From Oceanobacillus chungangensis (GTDB taxonomy: Bacteria > Bacillota > Bacilli > Bacillales > Amphibacillaceae): 64,000 bases of DNA. Made by a program: the position numbers and the translations under genes. The notes under the pieces were generated by a model. It saw only the letters and a program-made list of their open reading frames with translations. It had not been told where the DNA came from and did no database searches. Position 1 is the first letter of the stretch; each line of letters starts with the position of its first letter. Shown here one piece after another: positions 16,999 through 26,272 of this stretch. Where the stretch lies: assembly GCF_003369565.1 (NCBI RefSeq), contig NZ_PIOD01000025.1:1-64000 (forward strand), given 5' to 3'.

Positions 16999-18138
16999 TT
17001 GAAGGCGAAAAGTAGTGCTCAAGTAATGAAGGCATACAATCAACAAAGAGTGCTGAATGTAATCTATTATGAGGGGCCTATATCTCGAATTGACATTGCA
17101 GCGAAGACAGGTCTAACACAACAAACGATTACGAATATTACTGGAAGATTGCTCGAGGAGAATATCATAATCGAAGGAAAAAGCACAGGTTCTGGGGCAG
17201 GAAGAAAACCAATCCCACTTGAAATAAACCATTCTCAGCTTTATGCGATTGGAATCGAAATTACTGTCCAATCAATTCGAGGAATTCTTGTCGATTTCAA
17301 TCATAATATCCTAGCTGAGCAATCTATTGATGCTGCGAATTATAACAATGCGGACGATACATTACATTATTTGCAATCGATTATTGATGCTTTACTTACA
17401 AATGCATCAAGCTTGCAATTAATCAAAGGGATTGGCATTAGTATTCAAGGTGTTGTTGACCCGCTAGCTGGAATCGTGATTAATTCTCACGCATTACATT
17501 TAAAAGACTACCCTTTAAAAGAAAAACTAGAACAACATTATTCCTTCCCGGTTCATATTGATAATGATATTAATACTATCGCGATTGTTGAAAATTCAGG
17601 TGGAGCATTAGATTCATCGCAAAATAACCTCACCTTAAGTATAGATGAAGGTATTGGTGGAGCTATCGTTATTAATAAAGAATTATATACGGGCTACCAT
17701 CATCGAGCCGGTGAATTCGGACATATAAAAACATTCTTTGGCAAAGATGCATTGCCTTGCCATTGTGGAAGTGCAGGCTGCTTAACAACAATGGCTTCAA
17801 TAGGCGGATTGGAGAATGTTTTCTCCATAAGCATTGATAATATGATAAAAGAAATAATGAAAGGAAATCAGCGCTATGAAAATGCCCTGCTAAAAATTGG
17901 GAATGCAATCGGGGATGGATTATGTAACCTTATTATATTTTTCGATCCAGAGAAAGTACTTCTAACTGGAAGATTATTTGATATGGCAGGGGATTTTATC
18001 ATTCCAATCATTAAAGAAAAAATGAAAACATCAGTACCCCATTTTAGTCGAGATGTTATCTTAGAGTATTTATCAAAAAGACAAGAACAGGCATCAATGG
18101 CAGCTGAATTAGCAATACAGGAAATGTTCAAATTATAG
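16999..18138 (+). CDS. ROK-family transcriptional repressor
   Basis: The N-terminal winged helix (residues about 10-65: RVLNVIYYEGPISRIDIAAKTGLTQQTITNITGRL) is fused to an actin-fold ROK sugar-kinase-like domain. That domain has IDEGIGGAIVINKELYTGYHHRAGEFGHI and the zinc motif CHCGSAGC. This is the XylR/NagC layout, a repressor released by a sugar. The start is TTG 16999, since AGGCAGG sits 9 nt upstream; an in-frame TTG at 16990 has no spacing. It is the likely controller of this operon, with the palindrome at 12049-12069 as candidate operator. Confidence 0.88.
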   Translation: MKAKSSAQVMKAYNQQRVLNVIYYEGPISRIDIAAKTGLTQQTITNITGRLLEENIIIEGKSTGSGAGRKPIPLEINHSQLYAIGIEITVQSIRGILVDFNHNILAEQSIDAANYNNADDTLHYLQSIIDALLTNASSLQLIKGIGISIQGVVDPLAGIVINSHALHLKDYPLKEKLEQHYSFPVHIDNDINTIAIVENSGGALDSSQNNLTLSIDEGIGGAIVINKELYTGYHHRAGEFGHIKTFFGKDALPCHCGSAGCLTTMASIGGLENVFSISIDNMIKEIMKGNQRYENALLKIGNAIGDGLCNLIIFFDPEKVLLTGRLFDMAGDFIIPIIKEKMKTSVPHFSRDVILEYLSKRQEQASMAAELAIQEMFKL

Positions 18139-18190
18139 AAAATAGAAGTGAAGGAACCATTTGAAAGAGTACTGATTAGGAGGCTATGAA

Positions 18191-19288
18191 GTGGCAGAAT
18201 TGCGGTTGGACAGTATTGGTAAAACCTATGACAAGGATAGTTTTGCGGTAAAAAATTTCAATTTACATATTAAAGACCAAGAGTTTATTGTGTTTGTTGG
18301 ACCATCGGGATGTGGGAAGTCAACAACATTAAGAATGATTGCCGGATTGGAGGAAATTTCTGAAGGTGAGTTTTTCATTGATGATCGGAAGATGAATGAT
18401 GTTGCACCGAAAGATCGTGATATTGCTATGGTATTCCAAAACTATGCGCTTTATCCACATATGAACGTTTACGATAATATGGCCTTTGGCTTAAAATTAC
18501 GTAAATTAAAGAAAGAAGAAATCGACGTTCGTGTTAAACAAGCGGCAGAAATACTAGGATTAGAGGCGTATTTGGATCGTAAACCAAAAGCATTGTCAGG
18601 TGGGCAACGTCAGCGGGTGGCGCTCGGACGCGCTATTGTTCGGGATGCAAAAGTATTCTTAATGGATGAGCCACTTTCCAATTTGGATGCCAAATTACGT
18701 GTACAAATGCGTACAGAAATCCAAAAGCTTCACCGTCGCTTACATACAACAACAATCTACGTTACACATGATCAGACAGAAGCGATGACAATGGCAACGC
18801 GTCTAGTAGTGATGAAGGATGGTATTATTCAACAGGTAGGAGCACCAAAGGAAGTATATGATTTTCCAGAGAATATTTTTGTTGGTGGATTTATAGGATC
18901 CCCCTCTATGAATTTCTTGACCGGAAAGCTTACTGAAGAACATTTCGTAATGGACGAAGTGAAAGTAAAGGTTCCCGAAGAGAAAATGAACATGCTTCGT
19001 GATCAAGGGTATATAGGGAAAACTATCATATTGGGAATTCGACCAGAAGATATTCACGATGATATGGAATTTATTCATTCGAATCCGGACACCAAGATAA
19101 CTGCAGTGATTGAAGTCTCTGAATTACATGGTGCCGAAACGTACTTATTCTTAAAGATTAGCAAACAGGATTTTATAGCTCGCGTTGACTCGCGTACGAA
19201 TATTAATGGTGGAGAGAAGGTTCAACTAGGACTAGATTTAAATCACGCGAGTTTCTTTGATGTGGAGACGGAAATGAGGATTAGGTAG
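18191..19288 (+). CDS. Sugar ABC transporter ATPase, MsmX/UgpC type
   Basis: A 365-residue ATPase with Walker [11 protein letters not shown]-loop [10 protein letters not shown], signature [14 protein letters not shown], Walker [16 protein letters not shown] and the switch His in VTHDQTEAM. The C-terminal TOBE/OB part (GIRPEDIHD...) is that of the CUT1 sugar transporter class. In Bacillus one MsmX often serves several transporters; here a copy is encoded with its own permeases. The start is GTG 18191 behind AGGAGG. It is the last gene of the operon. Confidence 0.93.
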   Translation: MAELRLDSIGKTYDKDSFAVKNFNLHIKDQEFIVFVGPSGCGKSTTLRMIAGLEEISEGEFFIDDRKMNDVAPKDRDIAMVFQNYALYPHMNVYDNMAFGLKLRKLKKEEIDVRVKQAAEILGLEAYLDRKPKALSGGQRQRVALGRAIVRDAKVFLMDEPLSNLDAKLRVQMRTEIQKLHRRLHTTTIYVTHDQTEAMTMATRLVVMKDGIIQQVGAPKEVYDFPENIFVGGFIGSPSMNFLTGKLTEEHFVMDEVKVKVPEEKMNMLRDQGYIGKTIILGIRPEDIHDDMEFIHSNPDTKITAVIEVSELHGAETYLFLKISKQDFIARVDSRTNINGGEKVQLGLDLNHASFFDVETEMRIR

Positions 19289-19381
19289 GTTAAGCTGCTG
19301 TACGTGGGCTGTTAAGTGCAAGAATGGACATAACTGGAAACGATTTTATATTGGGACAATATAAAGTTTATGCGGAAGCAG

Positions 19382-19420
19382 GGGACAATGCGCGGATTTA
19401 ATCTCTCATTGTTCCCTTTT
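19382..19420 (+). terminator. Terminator of the sugar ABC operon
   Basis: GGGACAATG (19382-19390) pairs with CATTGTTCCC (19408-19417), followed by TTTT. It is 94 nt after the ATPase stop codon. Confidence 0.6.
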
Positions 19421-19458
19421 AGGAGCAGCTTGATATTGAATGCAGGCGGGTTTGTCGA

Positions 19459-19550
19459 ATATCGGCGTTAACAGACCATATATCGGCGTGTTTTCATAAT
19501 ATATCGGCGAGAATGTACAAAATATCGGCGCGTTTGCAATTATATCGGTA
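19459..19550. repeat. Five ATATCGG-core repeats at 20-21 bp period
   Basis: ATATCGGCG occurs at 19459, 19480, 19501 and 19522, and a degenerate ATATCGGTA at 19542. The period is 21, 21, 21 and 20 bp. The sequence between units is not conserved. The block directly precedes a decayed ureD gene. I recall similar short ATATCGGCG clusters between genes of Bacillaceae but know no function. Same-face phasing over two helical turns would suit a DNA-binding protein. Confidence 0.8.
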
Positions 19551-19561
19551 TTTTGCGGCTA

Positions 19562-19963
19562 ACCAGAGAAGATATGATGTTCGGGGAGCACTTTAGTTAT
19601 GATAGACTTCAATTGATCAATGAAATATATATGGAAAACGAGCTTGTCGTATTAGATCATATAAAACTAAATCCAGCTATGTAGAATGTAAAGGAACTAG
19701 GCCAGATGGAAGGCTATTCCCATTTGGGATCCATGATTTTGGTTGGCGAAAAAGTGAAGACTGATCTCCTTAATCGTTTATATCAAGTGATTGATTCTAG
19801 TACGAAGGAATATAAAGTGGGACTATCATCTTTGCCAATCCCAGGACTCACCATACGCGTATTAGCTAACAACACACAAACCATTGAAAAGATGTTTTCT
19901 GAATTTCACCATATAATTAGTAAGGAATGTTTTAATAAAACCCCAAGTTTAAGAAAATATTAA
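19562..19963 (+). pseudogene. ureD: Decayed urease accessory gene ureD (C-terminal part)
   Basis: The frame reads TREDMMFGEHFSYDRLQL, then LVVLDHIKLNPAM, an in-frame TAG (19682-19684), and GQMEGYSHLGSMILVG through to SLPIPGLTIRVLANNTQTIEKMF. These are the conserved C-terminal blocks of UreD/UreH, the chaperone that helps load nickel into urease. The N-terminal half is missing, replaced upstream by the 21-bp repeats, and one nonsense codon is present. No other urease gene is in the window, so this is a relic. Confidence 0.78.
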
Positions 19964-19968
19964 CATTG

Positions 19969-20002
19969 AAAACCTAGCAATTAATTTAATTGCTGGGTTT
20001 TT
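19969..20002. terminator. Bidirectional terminator between the ureD remnant and corA
   Basis: AAAACCTAGCAATTAA pairs with TTTAATTGCTGGGTTTTT with almost no loop. T-runs on both strands allow it to serve the ureD remnant and the convergent corA gene. Confidence 0.75.
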
Positions 20003-20033
20003 ACAATTAATATCACACTTTTCCGGACAGTAT

Positions 20034-20984
20034 TCATCTAAACCAGCCTCTTTTTTTGAAAAATGCAATCATGAGAATTGCTAAGACTAGCATTATTCCT
20101 AAAACTATGAAATAGCCAAAATCCCAATTCAATTCAGGCATGTTGGCAAAATTCATACCATAAACCCCTACAATGAACGTAAGCGGTGCAAAAATTGACG
20201 TTACAACTGTAAGTATTTGAATGACTTTGTTTTGCTGGTAGGAGTTTATGGAGATGAAACTATCGCGAATATCGTTCGTAACCTCACGATTAGAATCAAC
20301 CATTTCCGATAACTTCAATAAATGGTCATAAATATCAACAAAGTATTCCCGTCTATCCTTGATTCCTTCCAGATGATGTGAATTTAATATTCGATAAAAA
20401 AGATCTCGTATTGGGTTAATCGAATGCCGTAAATCGAGTAATTGGTGTCTTAGCTCAAATAAATGATCGAGCAAGACATCCATTGATTGCTTTTCTGGAT
20501 TGTTTTCGATTTTGCTAATTTTATCTTCCATCTGATAAACAATTGGGAAAAAGTTGTCAACCACTTTATCCATAATTTCATAGAAAACTCGGTATTCGTC
20601 CCAATCAAGTATTTTCCCCTCACGCAGGAAAGTATTCCACACCTGGTTGACCTCATCTAAATCATTTTTATGGAATGTTACGATGTAGTTTGCTCCAATA
20701 AAAAAATCAATCTCATATTGATTAAATGATTCGGCGTCAATAGTATGTGCCACAAAGAAAGAAAAATCATCATAATAATCCAGTTTCGGCCGCTGCAAAC
20801 TAAGAATACAATCTTCTATCGCAAGCAGGTGGAAGTGAAGGATTGTATCAAGTTTTTCTATTTCATTATCGGTTGGTATATTAAAATCTATCCACCACCA
20901 TTTAAGTTTTTCGAAGTCGACATCATCAATCGCAACATTTGTAATGATTTCATTTTCATTTGAAACTGCCATAATCTGAATCAT
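20034..20984 (-). CDS. corA: CorA-family magnesium/divalent cation channel
   Basis: A 316-residue CorA protein. The cytoplasmic alpha/beta part and long stalk helix (KISKIENNPEKQSMDVLLDHLFELRHQL) are followed by two C-terminal membrane helices. The pore-entrance signature GVYGMNF (Y-G-M-N) is followed by the loop ANMPELNWDFG. It forms a pentameric channel for Mg2+ or Co2+. I place the start at the ATG at 20984, which has AAGGAG 6 nt upstream, and not at 21062, which lacks a ribosome site. No Mg-sensing leader was recognised upstream. Confidence 0.92.
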   Translation of the reverse strand: MIQIMAVSNENEIITNVAIDDVDFEKLKWWWIDFNIPTDNEIEKLDTILHFHLLAIEDCILSLQRPKLDYYDDFSFFVAHTIDAESFNQYEIDFFIGANYIVTFHKNDLDEVNQVWNTFLREGKILDWDEYRVFYEIMDKVVDNFFPIVYQMEDKISKIENNPEKQSMDVLLDHLFELRHQLLDLRHSINPIRDLFYRILNSHHLEGIKDRREYFVDIYDHLLKLSEMVDSNREVTNDIRDSFISINSYQQNKVIQILTVVTSIFAPLTFIVGVYGMNFANMPELNWDFGYFIVLGIMLVLAILMIAFFKKRGWFR

Positions 20985-21265
20985 GTCATACTCCTTAGTG
21001 AAAAGTCTTTCTTTAGCTATTTCCTCTAGGTAGGATTTTATGCTGGTATTTGAAGATCTCATTGAATTAATAAGTGCTATATAATGGTTGGTTATGCTAA
21101 TCTACAAATCCCCGTTTAGCATAATCATTCCCCTAAACACGACTAAAATATTCTTAGAAAATCATCAAATATTCAGAGGATAAATAATACCGCTAAATCA
21201 ACAATGGTTCCGTTTTCTTGTAATAGATAAAAGATTTCATCTTGATTAAATTATCAAATAACTTA

Positions 21266-21315
21266 TTGACCAAGCACAAAATAGGGCATATAATGTTACC
21301 TAACAAACGTTAGGT
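21266..21315 (+). promoter_or_regulatory. Promoter and palindromic operator of the tetR-like gene
   Basis: TTGACC (21266-21271) and TATAAT (21289-21294) are 17 bp apart. Immediately downstream, ACCTAAC (21298-21304) and GTTAGGT (21309-21315) form a palindrome with a 4-bp centre that runs almost into the ribosome site. A TetR dimer bound here would block transcription of its own gene. Confidence 0.75.
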
Positions 21316-21324
21316 GGTGATATA

Positions 21325-21945
21325 TTGCAGAAAAAATTAATCGATGCAGCATTACATCAATACGCCCTGCATGGGTATCACGGGGCAACGATGCGGAAGA
21401 TTGCAGCAGAAGTTGAGATAAAACCAGCATCTATATATTTCTTTTATAGGAATAAAGAAGAATTGTTTATCGCTGCATTTAAACAGCTATTGGACAATCA
21501 CTTCAGAAAAATGGAAAGCATTTTAGAAGAAAACAAGGATAAGCCTGTTGAACAAATCCTTACAGCGATGTTTGAAGGGATTGCATCGCATCATAAAGGA
21601 GATATACAAGGTACAAATGCGTATATTTCACTCGTTACGTCACCTATACCAGAAATTACGAAGTATCTGTACAGCCATATGCTGCGATATAACGAGTGGC
21701 TCGTTGATGCATTGGGGTCTATCCTGACGGCCAGTTACCCAGCGATGCTACCACGTGAAATTGATCGGGTAATTAAGCAATTTGTACTCATCGGTAACGG
21801 GATCTTTTGGGGAATTAAGTTATATAATGATGAAGATTTTGAAGAGCAAGTAGTACTTGCAAGCAAAATAATCCATGCATTATTTGACGAAATAAACAAG
21901 GAGTATTCAGAAAAAAAAGATTCTGTTGAATCGAAGGAAAGGTAA
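21325..21945 (+). CDS. TetR/AcrR-family transcriptional regulator
   Basis: A 206-residue protein with an N-terminal TetR DNA-binding domain: ALHQYALHGYHGATMRKIAAEVEIKPASIYFFYRNKEELF (residues 8-47). The C-terminal part is an all-helical ligand domain without recognisable specificity. The start is TTG 21325 preceded by AGGTGGTG. The palindrome overlapping its promoter suggests autoregulation. It stands 205 bp ahead of the NCS1 permease/DUF917/hydantoinase operon, its probable target, though no second copy of the palindrome was found in that gap. Confidence 0.88.
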   Translation: MQKKLIDAALHQYALHGYHGATMRKIAAEVEIKPASIYFFYRNKEELFIAAFKQLLDNHFRKMESILEENKDKPVEQILTAMFEGIASHHKGDIQGTNAYISLVTSPIPEITKYLYSHMLRYNEWLVDALGSILTASYPAMLPREIDRVIKQFVLIGNGIFWGIKLYNDEDFEEQVVLASKIIHALFDEINKEYSEKKDSVESKER

Positions 21946-22150
21946 GAAGCAATTGTTAGTTAGTAGATAAGAAGACTTGGCTACCTTTGGTTTTCTAATA
22001 GAAAGTTAATTCTATGCCTTTGATTTTTATAGCAATACAACATGATAACCTAAATAAACGGAATATTTTAACAGTGATGGGTATTTGCTTTTCATTAAGG
22101 AAGTTCCCCAGCTGAAAATAATCATAACAGGAACATAGGAGGTAAGAGAA

Positions 22151-23467
22151 ATGGGGAATAAACCAAATATTGGTGATGACTATTCACTATCAAGGGTACC
22201 GATGTCAGCAAGGCAGTCACTTTGGAGTATCACTATTATCCGGGTAGGTGCTTTAGCGACAATCTCTCAATTTATATTAGGTGCTTCATTAGGATATGGC
22301 ATGACATTCTGGCAAGCATTTTGGGCTACGATGTTCGGAAGTGTTATTTTACAAGTAATCAGTTTCCTTCTAGGATATGCTGGTGCACGTGAAGGCCTTT
22401 CTACAAGTCTATTGTCAAGGTGGACAGGGTTTGGCCGCTATGGTTCAAGTATTATTGGTGGCGTAATTGCGATATCTTGTGTTGGGTGGTTCGGCGTGCA
22501 AAACTCTGTTTTTGCAGATGGGCTAGTACAGGCATCAGGAGGGAAATTACCGCTTCCCGTCGCTGCTGCGATTACTGGATTAGGTGTGACAGTGCTCGTA
22601 ATGTTTGGGTTTAAACTATTAAGTATAACTGCCGCGATAACAGTCCCTGCTTTTCTGTTGGCAGTCGCTGTTGGAATATATCAAGTATTAAAGGACCACT
22701 CGATTACCGACTTAATGTCGGCTTCTCCTGCGGGTGATCCATTATCGATGGGTGCTGCAGCTACAATGATTGCTGGTGGGTTCATTATTGGTGCAGTCAT
22801 TACACCAGACTTCAGCAGATTTGCTAAGAGTGGAAAAGATGTATTTTGGATGTCAACCATTGGCTTGCTTATTGGTGAACTTGGAATCAACATGATCGCA
22901 GTTTTAATGGCACTTGCAGCTAGAACCAATGACATTGTAAGTATTATGGTCTCAACTTCTGGTTGGCTAGGAGCACTAGTAGTTGTATTGTCAACGGTGA
23001 AAATTAATAATTTAAATCTATATTCTTCTTCGCTCGGATTTACGAACATTTTTGACTCTATCTTTAAAATTAAATTGAACCGCGGAATGGTGACACTTGT
23101 TATTGGGATTATTGGAACAGTACTTTCGGTTATTGGTATTCTGGATTACTTTGTTAATTTCCTTGTATTCTTAGGAGTGCTCGTTCCGCCAATTGCTGGG
23201 ATTATCGTTGTAGAATATTTTATCTTAAAAACAAACCGACAAGTATTGGATGAAACAAGAGCAAAAGGCATATTACCATCAAATATTGACAAAATGCATC
23301 CAATGACGCTCATTGCTTGGGCAGCAGGATTTGCAGCTGGTTATCTTGTTACAGTGGGTATTCCTTCGATCAATTCTCTATTAGTCAGTGGTGTCGTTTA
23401 TTATATAGGCGCATTACTTATAAGAAAAGGGAGAAACAAAAAAGAGATAAATGGAAAGATTGCATAA
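22151..23467 (+). CDS. NCS1-family nucleobase/hydantoin permease (CodB-like)
   Basis: A 438-residue transporter with about 12 membrane helices. The early segments VPMSARQSLWSITIIRVGALATISQFILGASLGYGM and SRWTGFGRYGSSIIGG match the cytosine permease/NCS1 group, which brings in purines, cytosine, allantoin or hydantoins with H+ or Na+. It is followed after 73 bp by two enzymes of hydantoin-type amide metabolism, so a ring-amide substrate is the best inference. AGGAGG precedes the start. Confidence 0.88.
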   Translation: MGNKPNIGDDYSLSRVPMSARQSLWSITIIRVGALATISQFILGASLGYGMTFWQAFWATMFGSVILQVISFLLGYAGAREGLSTSLLSRWTGFGRYGSSIIGGVIAISCVGWFGVQNSVFADGLVQASGGKLPLPVAAAITGLGVTVLVMFGFKLLSITAAITVPAFLLAVAVGIYQVLKDHSITDLMSASPAGDPLSMGAAATMIAGGFIIGAVITPDFSRFAKSGKDVFWMSTIGLLIGELGINMIAVLMALAARTNDIVSIMVSTSGWLGALVVVLSTVKINNLNLYSSSLGFTNIFDSIFKIKLNRGMVTLVIGIIGTVLSVIGILDYFVNFLVFLGVLVPPIAGIIVVEYFILKTNRQVLDETRAKGILPSNIDKMHPMTLIAWAAGFAAGYLVTVGIPSINSLLVSGVVYYIGALLIRKGRNKKEINGKIA

Positions 23468-23540
23468 GGACAACTAAGAAAATTCATTTTAAGGCTTAGC
23501 AAGTGCTAGGTCTTAGAATGAAAAGTGGAGGTAGTAAATA

Positions 23541-24635
23541 ATGAGGAAAATTGGGAAACAGGAAATTGAAGATATAGCTGTAGGTGCAGCCTTACTTGGA
23601 ACTGGTGGAGGTGGTGATCCATATATCGGGAAACTAATGGCACTGCAGGCAATTGAGGAATATGGACCTGTAACAGTATTAGATTTGGATGAGGTTCCAG
23701 ATGATGCATTGGTCGTTCCGTCATCCATGATGGGGGCACCAACTGTTATGTTGGAGAAAATCCCGAGTGGTGAAGAGGCGATTGAAGCTTTTCAAAAACT
23801 GGAAGAGCATTTAGGGAAAAAAATCTATGCAACATTCCCAATAGAAGCGGGCGGGGTTAACTCCATGCTTCCATTCGCCCTTGCAGCAAGATTAGGATTA
23901 CCTGTTATTGATGCAGATGGAATGGGAAGAGCATTTCCTGAATTGCAAATGGTAACCTTTTATCTAGATGGTATTTCTGCAACACCAGCAGTGATCGCGG
24001 ATGAAAAAGGAAATACAGCATTGTTATCGACGATTGATAATGTTTGGACGGAGCGGATTGCTCGTGCGGCTACAATTCAAATGGGTGGTTCCGTAATGAA
24101 TGCAATGTATTCGATGACTGGTAAAAATCTGAAGGAAAGTGGCATAAGCAATATCTTAAGGCTTGAAGAGGAAATTGGTAAAACGATTCGGCTTGCGAAA
24201 GCTAACAATGTGAATGCCATCCAGGAAGTACTGAAAACTGTTGGCGGATTTGAATTATTCCAAGGAAAAGTAACGGATATAAATCGAAAAACGGAATCAG
24301 GATTCGCAAGAGGTATCGCAACATTTGAAGGGCTTAATGAGTATAGAGATGAAACACTACAGCTTCGTTTCCAGAATGAACATTTACTAGCACAAACGGA
24401 CAAGCGATTGCTTTGCGTGACACCAGATTTAATTGCTGTTCTTGACGCAGAAACCGGACTTCCAATTACAACCGAAGGAATCCGCTATGGATCAAGATGT
24501 GTTATCATTGGCATCCCATGTCATCCAAAATGGCGAACAGAAAAGGGAATTGAAACGGTTGGTCCAAAGTATTTTGGTTATGACGTTGACTATACTCCAG
24601 TAGAAGAACTAGTAAATCAAGAGGTGACAAAATAA
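23541..24635 (+). CDS. DUF917 family protein (S-methyl-thiohydantoin desulfurase-like)
   Basis: A 364-residue protein beginning IGKQEIEDIAVGAALLGTGGGGDPYIG, the glycine-rich opening of DUF917. GAPTVMLEKIPSGEEAI, PIEAGGVNSMLPFALAARLGLPVIDADGMGRAFPELQM and the C-terminal VTPDLIAVLDAETGLPITTE are also family blocks. DUF917 proteins are found next to hydantoinase subunits; one member acts as a desulfurase in ergothioneine breakdown. The stop overlaps the next start (TAATG), so the product probably pairs with the following hydantoinase-like protein. Confidence 0.88.
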   Translation: MRKIGKQEIEDIAVGAALLGTGGGGDPYIGKLMALQAIEEYGPVTVLDLDEVPDDALVVPSSMMGAPTVMLEKIPSGEEAIEAFQKLEEHLGKKIYATFPIEAGGVNSMLPFALAARLGLPVIDADGMGRAFPELQMVTFYLDGISATPAVIADEKGNTALLSTIDNVWTERIARAATIQMGGSVMNAMYSMTGKNLKESGISNILRLEEEIGKTIRLAKANNVNAIQEVLKTVGGFELFQGKVTDINRKTESGFARGIATFEGLNEYRDETLQLRFQNEHLLAQTDKRLLCVTPDLIAVLDAETGLPITTEGIRYGSRCVIIGIPCHPKWRTEKGIETVGPKYFGYDVDYTPVEELVNQEVTK

Positions 24636-26194
24636 TGGGTACTTATCGTATTGGAATTGATGTAGGGGGAACCCATACAGATGCGGTTTTATTAGATCAG
24701 AATAATCGCGTGCTATCAGAAACAAAATCATCTACAACTGTAGATGTTGCAACAGGTATTTATAAGGCAATGCATGAAGTCATTACAAATTCAGATGTCT
24801 CACGTGAAGATATTGGTTTTGCGATGCTTGGAACAACCCATTGCACGAATGCAATTGTAGAGCGGAAGGGTCTGAATAAAATTGCGGTGGTGCGGATCGG
24901 TGCTCCAGCTACATTGGCAGTAAAACCACTTGTAGGTGTACCAGAAGAGCTCCGTGTGGCACTTGGAAAATATGTATATCTTGTTCGTGGTGGCCATGAA
25001 TTTGATGGACGGGAAATTGTTTCATTAGATGAAGCACATTTGTATAAGATTGCAGAGGAAGTGAAGGGGCATGTCGATTCAATCGCAATTACTTCTGTTT
25101 TTTCTCCTGTGTCAAGAGACCATGAGGAACGCGCAAGAAAAATATTTAAGGAAATATTAGGCGAGGAAGTTGCAATTTCCTTATCATCTGAGATTGGTTC
25201 TGTAGGATTACTTGAAAGAGAGAATGCTACGATTCTGAATGCCTCTGTCGTAAACGTTGCAAAAAAAGCTGCAGATGGCTTTACCAATGCATTAAAAAAT
25301 GAAGGAATTGAAGCGAAAGTATTTTTTGGACAAAACGATGGGACTTTAATGTCCGTAGAATATGCTGTTAAATACCCAATATTTACGGTGGCATGTGGTC
25401 CAACGAATTCATTGCGTGGTGCATCTTATTTAGGTAATTTATCCGATGCGATTGTCGTAGACGTTGGTGGGACAACCTCTGATGTTGGTGTATTAATCAA
25501 TTCATTTCCCCGGGAATCTTCTTTAGAAGTGGAGATTGGTGGAGCACGGACAAACTTCCGAATGCCTGACCTAATTTCAATTGGTCTAGGTGGTGGTACA
25601 ATCGTTCGAATAGAAGAAAATGGTGAATTCACGATTGGACCTGACAGTGTTGGATATCGTTTGCCAGAAAAGGCGCTTATTTTCGGCGGAGATACATTAA
25701 CGACAACGGATGTCGCTGTTGCTTTAGGAAAAGTAGAGCTAGGGGATCCATCAAAAGTTGCTCATCTTGATAAAGAATTGCTAACTAGAGTTTATTCAAA
25801 AATAGTTGAGCTCGTTGAAGAAGCAGTCGATAAGATGAAAACAAGTGCAGATGCTATCCCTGTTATCCTTGTTGGTGGAGGCAGTATTTTATTGCCAACA
25901 GAATTAAAAGGTGCCTCACAAGTGATACGCCCAGAACATTCAGGTGTTGCAAATGCAATTGGATCGGCAATCTCTCAAGTAAGTGGTCAGATAGAAAAAA
26001 TTTACCTATTAGATGAGATTGGCAGAGAAGATGCATTAGAATGGGCTAAGGCTGAAGCAAAGGGAGAAGCAATCAATGCAGGTGCAGATCCAGATAGCCT
26101 TGTGATTGTGGATATCGAAGACGTTCCACTCGCATATTTACCAGGAGGGGCTACAAGAGTACGAGTTAAGGCTGCTGGTGAATTGAGTCAATAA
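24635..26194 (+). CDS. Hydantoinase/oxoprolinase-family protein (HyuA-like)
   Basis: A 519-residue ASKHA-fold enzyme with the phosphate-1 loop GIDVGGTHTDAVLLD at the N-terminus, LGTTHCTNAIVER, a second DVGGTTSDVG loop near residue 275, and VILVGGGSILLP near the C-terminus. The family hydrolyses cyclic amides, usually with ATP (hydantoins, 5-oxoproline). This is the short form, without the N-methylhydantoinase B partner. Its partner here is the DUF917 protein, and the upstream NCS1 permease would supply the substrate. The precise ring is not determined. Confidence 0.9.
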   Translation: MGTYRIGIDVGGTHTDAVLLDQNNRVLSETKSSTTVDVATGIYKAMHEVITNSDVSREDIGFAMLGTTHCTNAIVERKGLNKIAVVRIGAPATLAVKPLVGVPEELRVALGKYVYLVRGGHEFDGREIVSLDEAHLYKIAEEVKGHVDSIAITSVFSPVSRDHEERARKIFKEILGEEVAISLSSEIGSVGLLERENATILNASVVNVAKKAADGFTNALKNEGIEAKVFFGQNDGTLMSVEYAVKYPIFTVACGPTNSLRGASYLGNLSDAIVVDVGGTTSDVGVLINSFPRESSLEVEIGGARTNFRMPDLISIGLGGGTIVRIEENGEFTIGPDSVGYRLPEKALIFGGDTLTTTDVAVALGKVELGDPSKVAHLDKELLTRVYSKIVELVEEAVDKMKTSADAIPVILVGGGSILLPTELKGASQVIRPEHSGVANAIGSAISQVSGQIEKIYLLDEIGREDALEWAKAEAKGEAINAGADPDSLVIVDIEDVPLAYLPGGATRVRVKAAGELSQ

Positions 26195-26234
26195 TGAACT
26201 ATAGAGTAAGAATGTAAGATTAATAGGAAGTTGG

Positions 26235-26265
26235 AAAGGAATCCTCGTTTTGGGGATTCCTTTTT
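26235..26265 (+). terminator. Terminator of the hydantoinase-like operon
   Basis: AAAGGAATCC (26235-26244) pairs with GGGATTCCTTTTT (26253-26265); the stem is followed directly by five T. Confidence 0.85.
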
Positions 26266-26272
26266 ATGTATA

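Noticed and set aside
19459-19550. CRISPR-like array of ATATCGGCG repeats
   Set aside because: Repeat units are only 9 bp, spacers about 12 bp, and no cas genes or leader are nearby; too small for a CRISPR array.
20985-21062. 26-residue N-terminal extension of CorA
   Set aside because: ATG at 21062 has no ribosome site, while the ATG at 20984 has AAGGAG at ideal distance.
21950-22010. Fourth copy of the 87-bp element after the tetR-like gene
   Set aside because: Some similar words occur (AGATAAGAAG, GGTTTTCTAA), but the core AAGTGCAAC and the hairpin order are absent.
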